Shown: piece by piece, positions 44,311-53,040 of the stretch
Layout: each line of letters begins with the position of its first letter
Position numbering within the stretch: position 1 is the first letter of the stretch
From: Pseudocitrobacter sp913778145
GTDB lineage: Bacteria > Pseudomonadota > Gammaproteobacteria > Enterobacterales > Enterobacteriaceae
DNA: 64,000 bases
Direction of reading: 5' to 3'
Assembly: GCA_035726825.1 (NCBI GenBank)
Contig: JALNTX010000009.1
Span: 142,278 to 206,277, forward strand
Notes under the pieces: model-generated
What the model was told of the DNA's origin: nothing
Seen by the model: the letters and a program-made list of their open reading frames with translations, nothing else
Database searches by the model: none
Made by a program: the position numbers and the translations under genes

Positions 44311-44327
44311 ATCTTTGCTAACAACAA

Positions 44328-45725
44328 TTATCGCTGCAAAGCGCCACCGCGCGTCGCAATGACTTTCTGATACCAGTAGAAACTTTTCTTACGACTGCGG
44401 TTAAGCGTGCCGGAACCGTCCTGCGCTAAATCGACGTAGATAAACCCGTAGCGTTTAGTCACTTCCGCTTTAGAAGCGCTGATAATATCAATCGGCCCCC
44501 ATGAAGTGTATCCCATGACGTCAACACCATCCTGAATAGCTTCCTGGACCTGCACCAGATGGTCGTTCAGATAACTAATACGGTAATCGTCGTTAATTTC
44601 GCCGTTGGCATCCGGTTTATCCTGCGCACCTAACCCATTTTCCACGATAAATAGCGGCTTCTGATAGCGATCCCACAATACATTGAGCAGCGTACGCAGA
44701 CCGATGGGATCAATTTGCCATCCCCACTCCGAACTTTCCAGATGCGGGTTGGGGACCATATCCAGAATATTCCCTTTCAGCTTTTCAACCAGCTCGCTGT
44801 CTGCCGTGACGCAGCCGGTCATGTAATAGCTGAAAGAGATAAAATCAACCGTATGGCTGAGTGCTGCATTATCTTCTTTTGTGATATTAAACGCGATGTC
44901 ATTTTCACGGAAATAACGTTGCATATACCCCGGATAGCGTCCACGGCATTGCACATCGCCGAAGAACTGCCACTGACGATTATCCTGTAATGTGGCAAAG
45001 ACATCTTCAGGTTTACAGGTGAGCGGATACATTAAACCGCCCAGCAGCATATTACCGATTTTGGCATCAGGGATAATCTCGTGGCAGGCTTTCACCGCCA
45101 GGCCACTGGCGACCAGCTGATGATGAATCGCCTGATAGACTTCCGCTTTGCTGCAACCTTTTTGCAGGCCGACACCGGTTAACGGTGCATGCAGCGACAT
45201 ATTGATCTCATTAAAGGTAAGCCACAGTTTGACTTTATGCTGATAACGGGTAAACACCGTCCGGGCATAATGTTCGAAGAACGTAATGACCTTACGGTTT
45301 CCCCAACCACCATAATTTTCCACCAGCCCCCACGGCATTTCATAGTGCGACAACGTGACCAGCGGTTGAATGTTATGTGCCCGAAGCTCATCGAACAGTT
45401 TGTCATACCACGCCAGGCCCGCCTCATTCGGCTCATTTTCATCGCCCATCGGGAAAATACGCGCCCAGGCAATCGACACGCGCAAACAGGTAAAGCCCAT
45501 TTCCGCGAACAGGGAAATATCTTCCGGGTAGCGATGGTAAAAATCGATGGCGACATCTTTAATGCTGCTGATACCTTCGCGGCTTTTTACCGGCTCGCCG
45601 AAAATGCCTTCCGGCAGCATGTCAGAGGTGGAAATACCTTTGCCATCTTCCTGCCATGCCCCTTCAACCTGATTAGCGGCCAGCGCACCGCCCCATAAAA
45701 ATTTTTCCGGGAATGTTGTGTTCAT
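44328..45725 (-). CDS. bglB: 6-phospho-beta-glucosidase BglB
   Basis: This 465-residue cytoplasmic GH1 enzyme hydrolyses phosphorylated beta-glucosides such as salicin 6-phosphate and arbutin 6-phosphate delivered by BglF. The acid/base Glu is in LWLTFNEINMSLHAP and the nucleophile Glu in FIVENGLGAQD. Similarity to E. coli BglB is high from the N-terminus (FLWGGALAANQVEGAWQEDG) onward. It starts 16 bases after bglF and ends the minus-strand operon surE-like/bglF/bglB. Confidence 0.92.
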   Translation of the reverse strand: MNTTFPEKFLWGGALAANQVEGAWQEDGKGISTSDMLPEGIFGEPVKSREGISSIKDVAIDFYHRYPEDISLFAEMGFTCLRVSIAWARIFPMGDENEPNEAGLAWYDKLFDELRAHNIQPLVTLSHYEMPWGLVENYGGWGNRKVITFFEHYARTVFTRYQHKVKLWLTFNEINMSLHAPLTGVGLQKGCSKAEVYQAIHHQLVASGLAVKACHEIIPDAKIGNMLLGGLMYPLTCKPEDVFATLQDNRQWQFFGDVQCRGRYPGYMQRYFRENDIAFNITKEDNAALSHTVDFISFSYYMTGCVTADSELVEKLKGNILDMVPNPHLESSEWGWQIDPIGLRTLLNVLWDRYQKPLFIVENGLGAQDKPDANGEINDDYRISYLNDHLVQVQEAIQDGVDVMGYTSWGPIDIISASKAEVTKRYGFIYVDLAQDGSGTLNRSRKKSFYWYQKVIATRGGALQR

Positions 45726-45741
45726 TTTATCTACCTTAATT

Positions 45742-47616
45742 TCAGCGTTTCACATAGAGGAAAGGATCGCCTGCGTTGACATAAGAGGTTTCGTTCTTCT
45801 GCTCCAGCCCCTGATAGTCATCGCTATTGCTCATAATGACCGGCGTACACAGGTCAAAACCTTTGGCCAGAATGGCATCACGATCGAAGGTAATCAGCAG
45901 ATCGCCAGGCGCTATCTTGTCCCCTTCTTTTATGTGTGCGGTGAAGTGTTCACCGTTGAGTTTTACCGTATCAATACCGACGTGAATGAGAATTTCAATT
46001 CCCGAATCACTGAGTAAACCAATCGCGTGGCGAGTGGCAAAAAGGCTGGCGACTTCGCCGCTGAAAGGTGCAACGACGCGGCCTTCCGATGGAATAATGG
46101 CGGCACCTGCGCCCATCAAACCGCTGGCGAATGTGGCATCCGGCACTTCATCAAGCGGCAGACTTACGCCGCTGAGCGGGGCCAGCACAGTGTTTTCATC
46201 AACAACCGCACTCACGCTGACCGGTTTGGCATCTTCTGCGATTTTCACCGCAGGAAGGCCAACAAAAAATGTCATCACGCAGCTGAAGATAAAGGCGATA
46301 GCCACGCCAATCATCGCGCCCCAGACGGTAAAGTCGATTCCTGTTGGTGGAATGATCTGCGCCACCGTAAAGATGCTTGCCAGGCCGAAGGAGTAAACCT
46401 GGCTCAGGCTGAAGCCCACAACCGCGCCGCCGATGGCACCGCCCACACAGCCAAAAATAAAGGGGCGGCGGTACGGGAGTGTTACCCCGTAAACGGCAGG
46501 TTCAGTGATACCGAAAATACCGGCAATGGTTGCCGAACCGGACAGCGCCTTCAGGCGTTGTTCGCGTGTTTTCAGGAAGACGCCCAGCGCCGCGCCGACC
46601 TGACCAAACACCGCAGGCAGCAAAATTGCCAGCATCGGATCATGACCAAAGACCGCCATGTTGTTCATCATCAGCGGGATAAGCCCCCAGTGCAGGCCAA
46701 AAATCACGCACACCTGCCACAGACCACCGAGGATGCCGCCCGCCAGCCACGGCGCAAATTTGTACACTGCCTGGAAACCGGTGGCGAGCAGCTCGCCAAG
46801 CCCCGATGCGAGAGGACCAATCGCCAGGAACGTCAGCGGAATGGTAATCGCCAGACACGCCAGCGGGGTTAAGAAGTTTTTAACCGCCGCGGGGAAGAGC
46901 GCGTTGCAGCGTTTTTCCAGCCAGCAAGCGAACCATGCGGCACAAATCACTGGAATAACCGACGACGTGTAATTTATTAGCACCACCGGAATGCCCAGAA
47001 AATGCAGCGCCGCGTTATCGCCGCTCAAGCTAAACGCTTCGACCATCATCGGATGTACCAGCGCACCGCCGATCACCATCGTAATAAAGGGATTTCCGCC
47101 AAACTTTTTCCCGGCGGTATAACCCAGCACGATAGGCAGGAAATAAAACAGGGTGTCGCTGGCGGCAAACAAAATGCGCCAGGTTCCTCCCGTTTCGCTA
47201 AGCCAGCCAAAGGCGACGCTGAGCGCGAGGAAACCTTTCATGATCCCGCAAGCAGCCAGCACTCCCAGGAACGGGGTGAAAATACCGGAAACCATGTCGA
47301 TAAACGCCGCCAGCACGCCACTCTTTTTATCCGACTTTTCTTTATCGGCAGGCGCATCGTCTGTGATGCCGCCAACCTTGCACACGGCCTGCCAGACATC
47401 ATGAACGTGGTTGCCGACGACGACCTGAAACTGTCCGCCGCTTTCCACTACCATGATGACGTCCGGGTTCTTCTTCAACGCGTCGGCGTCCGCTTTGCCA
47501 TCATCCTTCAGCTTGAAGCGTAGACGGGTGGCGCAATGTACCAGGCTGCTCACGTTCTCCCGCCCACCTACGTGGCGGAGAATATCCTGAGCCAGATCTT
47601 CATATTTCATTTTCAT
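45742..47616 (-). CDS. bglF: Beta-glucoside PTS permease BglF (EIIBCA)
   Basis: This roughly 624-residue phosphotransferase permease imports and phosphorylates beta-glucosides. The EIIB domain is N-terminal, with the phosphocysteine at Cys28 in LVHCATRLRF. The EIIC membrane domain follows (about residues 105-450, with GITEPAVYGV), and the EIIA domain is C-terminal (GIEILIHVGIDTV with the phosphohistidine). In E. coli, BglF also controls BglG by phosphorylation, so the same is likely here. Three in-frame ATGs lie within 15 bases; 47616 is chosen because GGA lies eight bases upstream. It follows the antiterminator module at 47640-47709. Confidence 0.92.
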   Translation of the reverse strand: MKMKYEDLAQDILRHVGGRENVSSLVHCATRLRFKLKDDGKADADALKKNPDVIMVVESGGQFQVVVGNHVHDVWQAVCKVGGITDDAPADKEKSDKKSGVLAAFIDMVSGIFTPFLGVLAACGIMKGFLALSVAFGWLSETGGTWRILFAASDTLFYFLPIVLGYTAGKKFGGNPFITMVIGGALVHPMMVEAFSLSGDNAALHFLGIPVVLINYTSSVIPVICAAWFACWLEKRCNALFPAAVKNFLTPLACLAITIPLTFLAIGPLASGLGELLATGFQAVYKFAPWLAGGILGGLWQVCVIFGLHWGLIPLMMNNMAVFGHDPMLAILLPAVFGQVGAALGVFLKTREQRLKALSGSATIAGIFGITEPAVYGVTLPYRRPFIFGCVGGAIGGAVVGFSLSQVYSFGLASIFTVAQIIPPTGIDFTVWGAMIGVAIAFIFSCVMTFFVGLPAVKIAEDAKPVSVSAVVDENTVLAPLSGVSLPLDEVPDATFASGLMGAGAAIIPSEGRVVAPFSGEVASLFATRHAIGLLSDSGIEILIHVGIDTVKLNGEHFTAHIKEGDKIAPGDLLITFDRDAILAKGFDLCTPVIMSNSDDYQGLEQKNETSYVNAGDPFLYVKR

Positions 47617-47639
47617 CAATGTCATCCGTACTAAAATAA

Positions 47640-47709
47640 AAAAACCCGATCATCAGCGAAGCCACTCCACTGATGTATCAGGTTTTGCCTGCCTAAGCAG
47701 TAACAATCC
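47640..47709 (-). promoter_or_regulatory. RAT/terminator between surE-like gene and bglF
   Basis: Read on the minus strand, GGATTGTTACTGCTTAGGCA runs into GGCAAAACC, the classical ribonucleic antiterminator bound by BglG-type proteins. It overlaps the 5' arm of a terminator stem (AACCTGATACATCAG with CTGATGATCGGGTT) followed by seven T residues. It lies inside the operon, 28 bases after the surE-like stop. Edges are good to a few bases. Confidence 0.9.
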
Positions 47710-47737
47710 TTTAGGTGTCTTCCGACGCGAGGTAGAA

Positions 47738-48607
47738 CTATTTTTCCAACGCCTTTTCATACTGCGTCTGATATTGCGGGGCATTCCACGCACCATCAAT
47801 CAGCGTATAGGTGATATAGCCTTTATTTAACCAGCCCGAATCGGTGTCATCCTGAACATTGTTTAAAGAGGCCGGGTTAATCGTCTGCTTTGCGGTACCG
47901 TCAGGCAAAATGTCGTAGCCAATCTGCGGCGTAGGGAACATCTCGTTTTCTACGAAATGAACGCCTTTAATCTGTGCTTTTGGCAGCGGTGGATAGTTAA
48001 TACTTAACCCGGAGCCTTTCGGTAATAAAGCGGTTTCAGATACCGGTTTGTCGTTAAGTTTCCCCACCACCTCAACGACGTAATCAATCGCATCAGGCCA
48101 GTATTTATGCGTACTTGGCCATTTATTTTTCATTTCATCTTCGGTGTAGATGTACCCAATGCTGGCAGCAATCGCCGGGAAACCGTAGCGAATAGCGCGA
48201 GCGGCGGCGCTCACGGTACCGGAATTCACCTGCGCCATCCCGGTGTTCGGGCCATCATTAACGCCAGAAATAACCAAATCGGGGGGATTATCTTTCAACA
48301 GTCCCTGCAGGCCAAAATCGACGGAGTCCGCTGGGGTACCCGGGAAACAGTAGCGTTTATCAGCGACTTTTTTAACGTCAAAAACCTTACCGGTTTTGAA
48401 CGTTATCGCAGAGCCAATACCACTTTGATTGGTGGCCGGTGCAACCATCCAGACATCAAAACCTTTTTGCGCAAGCTTTTCCTGAAGCTGAATGCTGCCG
48501 GGAGATTCACAGCCATCATCATTCACAATCAGAATTTTTAGCTGATCGGCAGAAACCGTAAAACTTATCGCGGAGATCAGCGCGGCGGCAATTAACGTTA
48601 TCTTCAT
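47738..48607 (-). CDS. Exported SurE-family phosphatase
   Basis: This 289-residue protein has a SurE (survival protein/acid phosphatase) domain behind a clear signal peptide (MKITLIAAALISAISFTVSA). Motifs for the divalent metal are ILIVNDDGCESPG and VISGVNDGPNTGMAQVNSGT, with NQSG between them. SurE enzymes release phosphate from nucleoside monophosphates and short polyphosphate; E. coli SurE is cytoplasmic, so a periplasmic version in a sugar operon is unusual. The ATG at 48607 has CAGGAG upstream. It is the first gene of the minus-strand operon and is preceded by a RAT/terminator. Confidence 0.85.
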   Translation of the reverse strand: MKITLIAAALISAISFTVSADQLKILIVNDDGCESPGSIQLQEKLAQKGFDVWMVAPATNQSGIGSAITFKTGKVFDVKKVADKRYCFPGTPADSVDFGLQGLLKDNPPDLVISGVNDGPNTGMAQVNSGTVSAAARAIRYGFPAIAASIGYIYTEDEMKNKWPSTHKYWPDAIDYVVEVVGKLNDKPVSETALLPKGSGLSINYPPLPKAQIKGVHFVENEMFPTPQIGYDILPDGTAKQTINPASLNNVQDDTDSGWLNKGYITYTLIDGAWNAPQYQTQYEKALEK

Positions 48608-48642
48608 CGTAGCTCCTGTTATCCCTGAGGGATAAATACAAT

Positions 48643-48718
48643 GCAAAAAAAAACCTAAGGCCCCTGCTGCAACGTGTACAGAAAGTGCCTTAGGTTTTGC
48701 CTGAATCAGTAACAATCC
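48643..48718 (-). promoter_or_regulatory. RAT/terminator in the surE-like leader
   Basis: On the minus strand GGATTGTTACTGATTCAGGC and the following AAAACC (48718 to 48693) form the antiterminator. The terminator stem pairs AACCTAAGGC with GCCTTAGGTT (48687-48696 and 48652-48661) and ends in nine T residues. The shared AACC makes the two structures mutually exclusive. Confidence 0.93.
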
Positions 48719-48778
48719 CGAGTTGCTAACGAAAATACGTCGTGTCGACGGTTCCGTCCAGAGGGTGAAATGATTTTT

Positions 48779-48874
48779 TGTGATAGCGATCACCCTTACC
48801 TGCCTAATTACCCCTTCACTCACGTGCTCTTAGATATTAAGTAAGGCGATATTACGGATATGAGGACGATCACA
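48779..48874. promoter_or_regulatory. Two CRP-like sites in the divergent promoter region
   Basis: TGTGATAGCGATCACC (48779-48794) fits the CRP consensus TGTGA-N6-TCACA at nine of ten positions. TATGAGGACGATCACA (48859-48874) also fits at nine. They lie between the two divergent leader RATs and would place both operons under catabolite control, as for E. coli bgl. Confidence 0.75.
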
Positions 48875-48941
48875 TTTATATACATCACCGTTATAAATCA
48901 GATGCACGGAAAAAATATTAGTGGTAATGTCCGCAGCAACT

Positions 48942-49027
48942 GGATTGTTACTGTTTCAACAGGCAAAACCTACGTTTTCTTCTCTCCTCCTCTATTGGGA
49001 ACGAGAAGAATACGTAGGTTTTTTTTT
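48942..49027 (+). promoter_or_regulatory. RAT/terminator in the histidine-phosphatase leader
   Basis: GGATTGTTACTGTTTCAACA followed by GGCAAAACC (48942-48970) is the antiterminator. Its AAACC begins a long terminator stem: AAACCTACGT pairs with ACGTAGGTTT (49012-49021), with inner TTCTTCTC/GAGAAGAA pairs, and a run of T residues follows. Confidence 0.93.
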
Positions 49028-49052
49028 GGCTACAAAAAAGGACGACGCAACA

Positions 49053-49850
49053 ATGAAAAAATGGTTACTCAGTGTGTTGATGGTGGTTACCGCTACCGCA
49101 AGCCCCGCGCTTATGGCGCAGAACAATGATAAAAACAGCCAGGATGAGGCGATCAATATTTATTTTGCCCGTCATGGTAAAACACTGCTTAATACGTTAG
49201 ATCGCGTTCAGGGATGGGCTGATTCACCGCTCACCCCAGAAGGTAAAGAAGTCGCCCGTTATTTAGGCGAAGGGTTGAAAGATATTAAATTCGATCGTTT
49301 TTATTCCAGCGATGCCGGGCGTCAGCGCGAAACGATGGCGGTTATTCTTCAGCAGGCGGGCGTAACAAATTATCATCTCACCGAGCTGGAAGGTTTACGC
49401 GAAGCCTTTTTTGGTAGCTTTGAAGGTGGCTATAACAAAGATATGGCCAATGCCGGCGCGCATGAATTAGGGATGGCGGATGCTAAGGCCCTGTTTACCG
49501 CAATGAAATCAGGCACTCTGCCGGTAAAAGATAACCAGAATGCGCTGGCGAAAGCGGACCCGCAGCATCTGGCTGAAAACTATGAGCAGGTGAAAACCCG
49601 CACTCAGGCAGCCCTGAACACCATCGTTGAAACGGCGAAAAAAGAAGGCGACAAAAATATTCTGGCCATCTCGTCCGGCACATCAATGCAAATTATGATC
49701 TCCGACCTGACCGACAACCCGGCCAAAAATCTGCCGCTCGCCAACGCCGCAGTGGTCAAAATCACCTATAAAGATGGCAAATATAGCGTACCTGAAATCG
49801 GTACGATGAAGTATGTCGAGGCGGGTAAAAAGGCGCTCAGCAACAAATAA
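49053..49850 (+). CDS. Exported histidine phosphatase superfamily protein
   Basis: This 265-residue protein has a signal peptide (MKKWLLSVLMVVTATASPAL...A) and a phosphoglycerate-mutase-like domain. The RHG motif with the would-be phosphorylated His41 is in FARHGKTLLN. SSDAGRQRETM and the acid/base region LEGLREAFFGSFEGG are present. The second catalytic His, usually in a VSHG motif, is replaced: the matching segment reads LAISSGTS, with Ser208 in its place. Activity is therefore uncertain. The ATG at 49053 follows AAGGA. It opens the plus-strand operon under RAT control. Confidence 0.8.
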   Translation: MKKWLLSVLMVVTATASPALMAQNNDKNSQDEAINIYFARHGKTLLNTLDRVQGWADSPLTPEGKEVARYLGEGLKDIKFDRFYSSDAGRQRETMAVILQQAGVTNYHLTELEGLREAFFGSFEGGYNKDMANAGAHELGMADAKALFTAMKSGTLPVKDNQNALAKADPQHLAENYEQVKTRTQAALNTIVETAKKEGDKNILAISSGTSMQIMISDLTDNPAKNLPLANAAVVKITYKDGKYSVPEIGTMKYVEAGKKALSNK

Positions 49851-49870
49851 ACGCTAGTCTCTTTTATTTT

Positions 49871-49919
49871 GGCCGTTCGCAGTGTCTCCTCTGTCTAAAT
49901 TGCTGCGACGGTCCTTTTT
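49871..49919 (+). terminator. Intercistronic terminator before the porin gene
   Basis: GGCCGTTCGCAG pairs with CTGCGACGGTCC (one bulged base and a G-T pair) and is followed by five T residues. No antiterminator sequence overlaps it, so it should simply lower porin expression relative to the phosphatase. Confidence 0.6.
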
Positions 49920-49928
49920 CGGGAATGG

Positions 49929-51239
49929 ATGATGCTTAAGTACATTACTCTCACGTTTTTAACGTGCGGGCTTTCTTCGCCCGTTTGGGCAAGCGAGAAC
50001 GCTTTCTTAAATGATGCATTTTTCACAGACTCACAGCTCACGCTCTCAGCTAAGAACTACTGGAAATACCTGAAAGAAGAAAATGCCAACCCCAAACATG
50101 TGCATAACGCTTGGGGGCAAGGCTTTGCAGCGGATTATCAATCTGGATATTTTGCCGATATCATTGGGTTTGATGTCACTTATTATAGTGCTATCAAATT
50201 AGGCGCCAGTGATTATTTTAACTCCCGTGGCGTACTGTATAACAACGGAACGGGAAACAATAAAAAAAATGCCGAGGGGTATTCTAAGTTCGGTCAACGA
50301 AACATTAAGCTGAAATATGCTATTGAGGATTGGCAGCTGAATGCCCGCTGGGGATGGCAGATGCTGAAAAACTATGGCGTCATTTCGACGTCAACGCGCC
50401 TCTCCCCGACGACTTACTCAGGCATTAGCGGAGGCGTAAGCTATGGTCACCTTACCCTGCGCGGCGCCTGGGTGGAAAACTCCATGGACCGAAACTCGCC
50501 GGATAAAAAACAGTTTCAGACCAACACCGGTAAAGATATTGGCTATCTGACAAGCGGCGAAATTCTCTGGAAAAGTGACGGTTTCGATGCGCAGTATGCC
50601 TGGGGTGAAAGCAAAAACTATTTACAGCGCCACATTCTGTTCACGCAACTTCATCCGGCGTCTGACTGGACAATCGGCACTCAAATTTACGCCACGCATG
50701 CGCAGGAAGAGTACCGCTCGATGCCGGCAAATAAACGTGACTTCGATAATAACGCCTGGCACTTTGCGATGGATGCGACCTGGAAAGGCGAGCGCTGGAG
50801 CAGTAAAACAGGAATCGGCTATACGGATGCTCAGAAGGCCAATGAAGTGGGATTTTATCCGCGTCATATGAGTAAAAACTCGCGCGGTACGTTTATCTCA
50901 ATGGCCTATGCGGGTGACGATTATCTGCGCGATGGTGAACTGATGTTTGCCAACATGACTGAATATCGTTTAACGCCCGATCTGGGCGTCGGCCTGGTTG
51001 GGAATATCGCGCAGTTTAATTATAAAGGCAATCATGTACGCAGCGGGGAGATCAACGCGTTTACTCGCTGGGCGCCCACCGATGCGTACTTCAAGAATTT
51101 TACCTTTTGGGCAATGTTCGGGCCTGGCTGGTCATATAAAGCGAGCGGTAAAACACCGGTGCTCACCAATGGCCATTATACCCGCACCCATACGCTGTCG
51201 GCAGAAGTCATTATGGAATATCGTTTCAGGTTATTCTGA
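49929..51239 (+). CDS. OprD-family outer membrane porin
   Basis: This 436-residue precursor has a signal peptide of about 21 residues (to VWA). The mature part shows the alternating aromatic beta-strand pattern of an 18-stranded OprD-type barrel, related to chitoporin ChiP. AWGQGFAADYQSGYFADIIGF near residue 65 is the typical first-strand region, and the chain ends in Phe (EYRFRLF). It presumably admits the glycoside or its derivative through the outer membrane. Two adjacent ATGs (49929, 49932) follow GGA. It lies between the phosphatase and bglG genes. Confidence 0.85.
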   Translation: MMLKYITLTFLTCGLSSPVWASENAFLNDAFFTDSQLTLSAKNYWKYLKEENANPKHVHNAWGQGFAADYQSGYFADIIGFDVTYYSAIKLGASDYFNSRGVLYNNGTGNNKKNAEGYSKFGQRNIKLKYAIEDWQLNARWGWQMLKNYGVISTSTRLSPTTYSGISGGVSYGHLTLRGAWVENSMDRNSPDKKQFQTNTGKDIGYLTSGEILWKSDGFDAQYAWGESKNYLQRHILFTQLHPASDWTIGTQIYATHAQEEYRSMPANKRDFDNNAWHFAMDATWKGERWSSKTGIGYTDAQKANEVGFYPRHMSKNSRGTFISMAYAGDDYLRDGELMFANMTEYRLTPDLGVGLVGNIAQFNYKGNHVRSGEINAFTRWAPTDAYFKNFTFWAMFGPGWSYKASGKTPVLTNGHYTRTHTLSAEVIMEYRFRLF

Positions 51240-51324
51240 TCCAAAAGAGGTACACGGCGGATCAAGCTCACGTTTTTTGCCCTTAGTTTTTTAAAGGGAA
51301 GCATTCGGTGATAGATTGCGCCGC

Positions 51325-51387
51325 GGATTGTGACAGCTTTAGCTAACAAAACCTGATTTCCAGCGATTATCATGGATCAGGTTTTTT
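51325..51387 (+). promoter_or_regulatory. Degenerate RAT/terminator before bglG
   Basis: GGATTGTGACAGCTTTAGCT followed by AACAAAACC keeps the start and end of a RAT but differs from the other three in the centre. Its ACC begins a terminator stem (AAACCTGAT with ATCAGGTTT, the 3' arm at 51377-51384) followed by TTTTT. Confidence 0.75.
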
Positions 51388-51403
51388 CATTTTTGGGGGT
51401 CCG

Positions 51404-52246
51404 ATGATCATCGCAAAAATATTGAATAATAATGTCGTGGTTATTCTGGATGCGCAGCAACGCGAACAGGTCGTCATGGGGCGAGGTTTAGCCTTTCAGA
51501 AACGCGTAGGCGACGCACTGGATTCCTCGCGTGTCGAAAAGGTTTTTGCCTTACAGAGTGACGAATTGACTCGACGCCTGGGCGAACTCCTGAGCCAAAT
51601 TCCGTTAGAAGTGATTACGACCTGCGACCGTATTATTGACCTGGCGCGTAGCCGGTTAGGAAAACTGCAGGAAAGCCTTTATATCACCCTGACCGATCAC
51701 TGCCACTACGCCATCGAGCGACAAAAGAAAGGTTTAGCGATTAAGAATGCCCTGCTGTGGGAAACGCAACGTCTTTATCCACGTGAGTTTGAACTGGGCA
51801 ATGAGGCGCGGGCGATAATCGCCCAGCGGCTTGGCGTCGAGCTTCCGGAAGATGAAGCGGGCTTTATTGCACTGCACCTGGTGACCGGGCAGCTTAATAG
51901 TGAAATGCCGGAAGTTATGCATATCACCCAGGTGATGCAAGAGATTCTACAGTTAGTGAAATATCAGCTTCGGTTGGAATATGATACCAGCACGTTAAGC
52001 TACCAACGGTTTGTTACCCACCTGAAGTTTTTTGCCCAACGCATGCTGTCGCGTAACGTTGTGCCCGATGATGATGAAACCCTGCACGATGCCGTAAAAG
52101 AGAACTACGCCCTTTCCTGGAAGTGTGCGGAAAAAATAGCGCTGCATATCCGTAACACCTACCAGCGTGAGCTGACCACGGAAGAGATAATGTTTTTAAC
52201 TATTCATATTGAACGGGTTCGCAAAGATACGCTTCGCCACCACTAA
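51404..52246 (+). CDS. bglG: BglG-family transcriptional antiterminator
   Basis: This 280-residue regulator has an N-terminal RNA-binding (CAT) domain (residues 1-55: IIAKILNNNVVVILD, GRGLAFQKRVGD) and two PTS regulation domains. PRD1 (about 65-170) carries conserved His in LTDHCHYAIER and FIALHLVTG. PRD2 (about 175-280) carries them in RFVTHLKFF and FLTIHIERV. When active it dimerises, binds RAT hairpins and prevents termination. Its targets here should be the four modules at 47640, 48643, 48942 and 51325. GGGGG precedes the ATG. Confidence 0.93.
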   Translation: MIIAKILNNNVVVILDAQQREQVVMGRGLAFQKRVGDALDSSRVEKVFALQSDELTRRLGELLSQIPLEVITTCDRIIDLARSRLGKLQESLYITLTDHCHYAIERQKKGLAIKNALLWETQRLYPREFELGNEARAIIAQRLGVELPEDEAGFIALHLVTGQLNSEMPEVMHITQVMQEILQLVKYQLRLEYDTSTLSYQRFVTHLKFFAQRMLSRNVVPDDDETLHDAVKENYALSWKCAEKIALHIRNTYQRELTTEEIMFLTIHIERVRKDTLRHH

Positions 52247-53040
52247 CACAGTTGTTGAATAATCCACATTGTGAATTTCATTTCTCATTATCTTCTCTGC
52301 TCGTTGGGCAGGGAAGATTATCAAAAATACGTCTTGCCGCTATTTTTTCTACATTTGTAGATATTTTAATATCGCTTTCAACAAAAACTTGCCATCAAAC
52401 CCCACCGTCAAATCTATTTTCCCTATACAAATCTTTACTTCGAAAGTTTTCACTTTTTTGGCTGACTGAGTGACAAATATTGATATCACCCGGTAAAAGC
52501 TGACAAAAGTCTATGCAACAACATTGATCTATAACATCGTTTTATAACGTCATGAAACATATGCTTTTCCGTAAGGATTACGCTTTGTTTTTTATCAAAT
52601 TTTATCGTTATGTTACGAAAATTTTGCATGTTTTAGTAAACATTTTTTTGACTATTCCTAAAATAAATTTGATGACATACAATGCTTACAGTTTAGAGAG
52701 GCATGTAACGCATTGTTATAAATGCATTTTAGTTTCATGATTGTGATTAAACTCCGCTTTTTATGGTGATTTTAGTTAAAAAGACTGTTACCAGATTGAA
52801 TCAAAACGATGTTTATACCGGTAACATTCACATAACCAATTAGATTATGTAGCTGTAAAAAACGTTAAATCAGTATAATCATCTAAAAAAACCAATGGTT
52901 ACGACATTTTCTATTGATAAGTCACTCTGATTGTCCGGTCTTTTCATCGCCAGTATAGTTCGCTGCAATTGGTCGGGTTAAGTAATGTGTCAGGAATGGA
53001 TAATCAGTTTTCAAAGGTAGCAAATCGGGAGGGGGCAACT
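52247..53040. other. Long AT-rich region upstream of the fimbrial regulators
   Basis: Nearly 800 bases without a convincing gene and with very high AT content, poly-A and poly-T tracts. It is the kind of curved DNA bound by H-NS. An imperfect hairpin at 52288-52318 may end bglG. Two open frames (52252-52473 and 52552-52740) lack ribosome sites and recognisable sequence. It must carry the promoter of the regulator-fimbria cluster. Confidence 0.5.

Noticed and set aside
46027..46872. 281-codon plus-strand frame opposite bglF
   Set aside because: Antisense shadow of the EIIC and EIIA coding region.
52552..52740. 62-codon frame in the AT-rich region before the fimbrial regulators
   Set aside because: Its composition equals the surrounding AT-rich DNA, it lacks a ribosome site and nothing in it is recognised.
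52247..53040. Invertible promoter switch like fimS
   Set aside because: No pair of inverted repeats of suitable length was seen and no recombinase gene is nearby.
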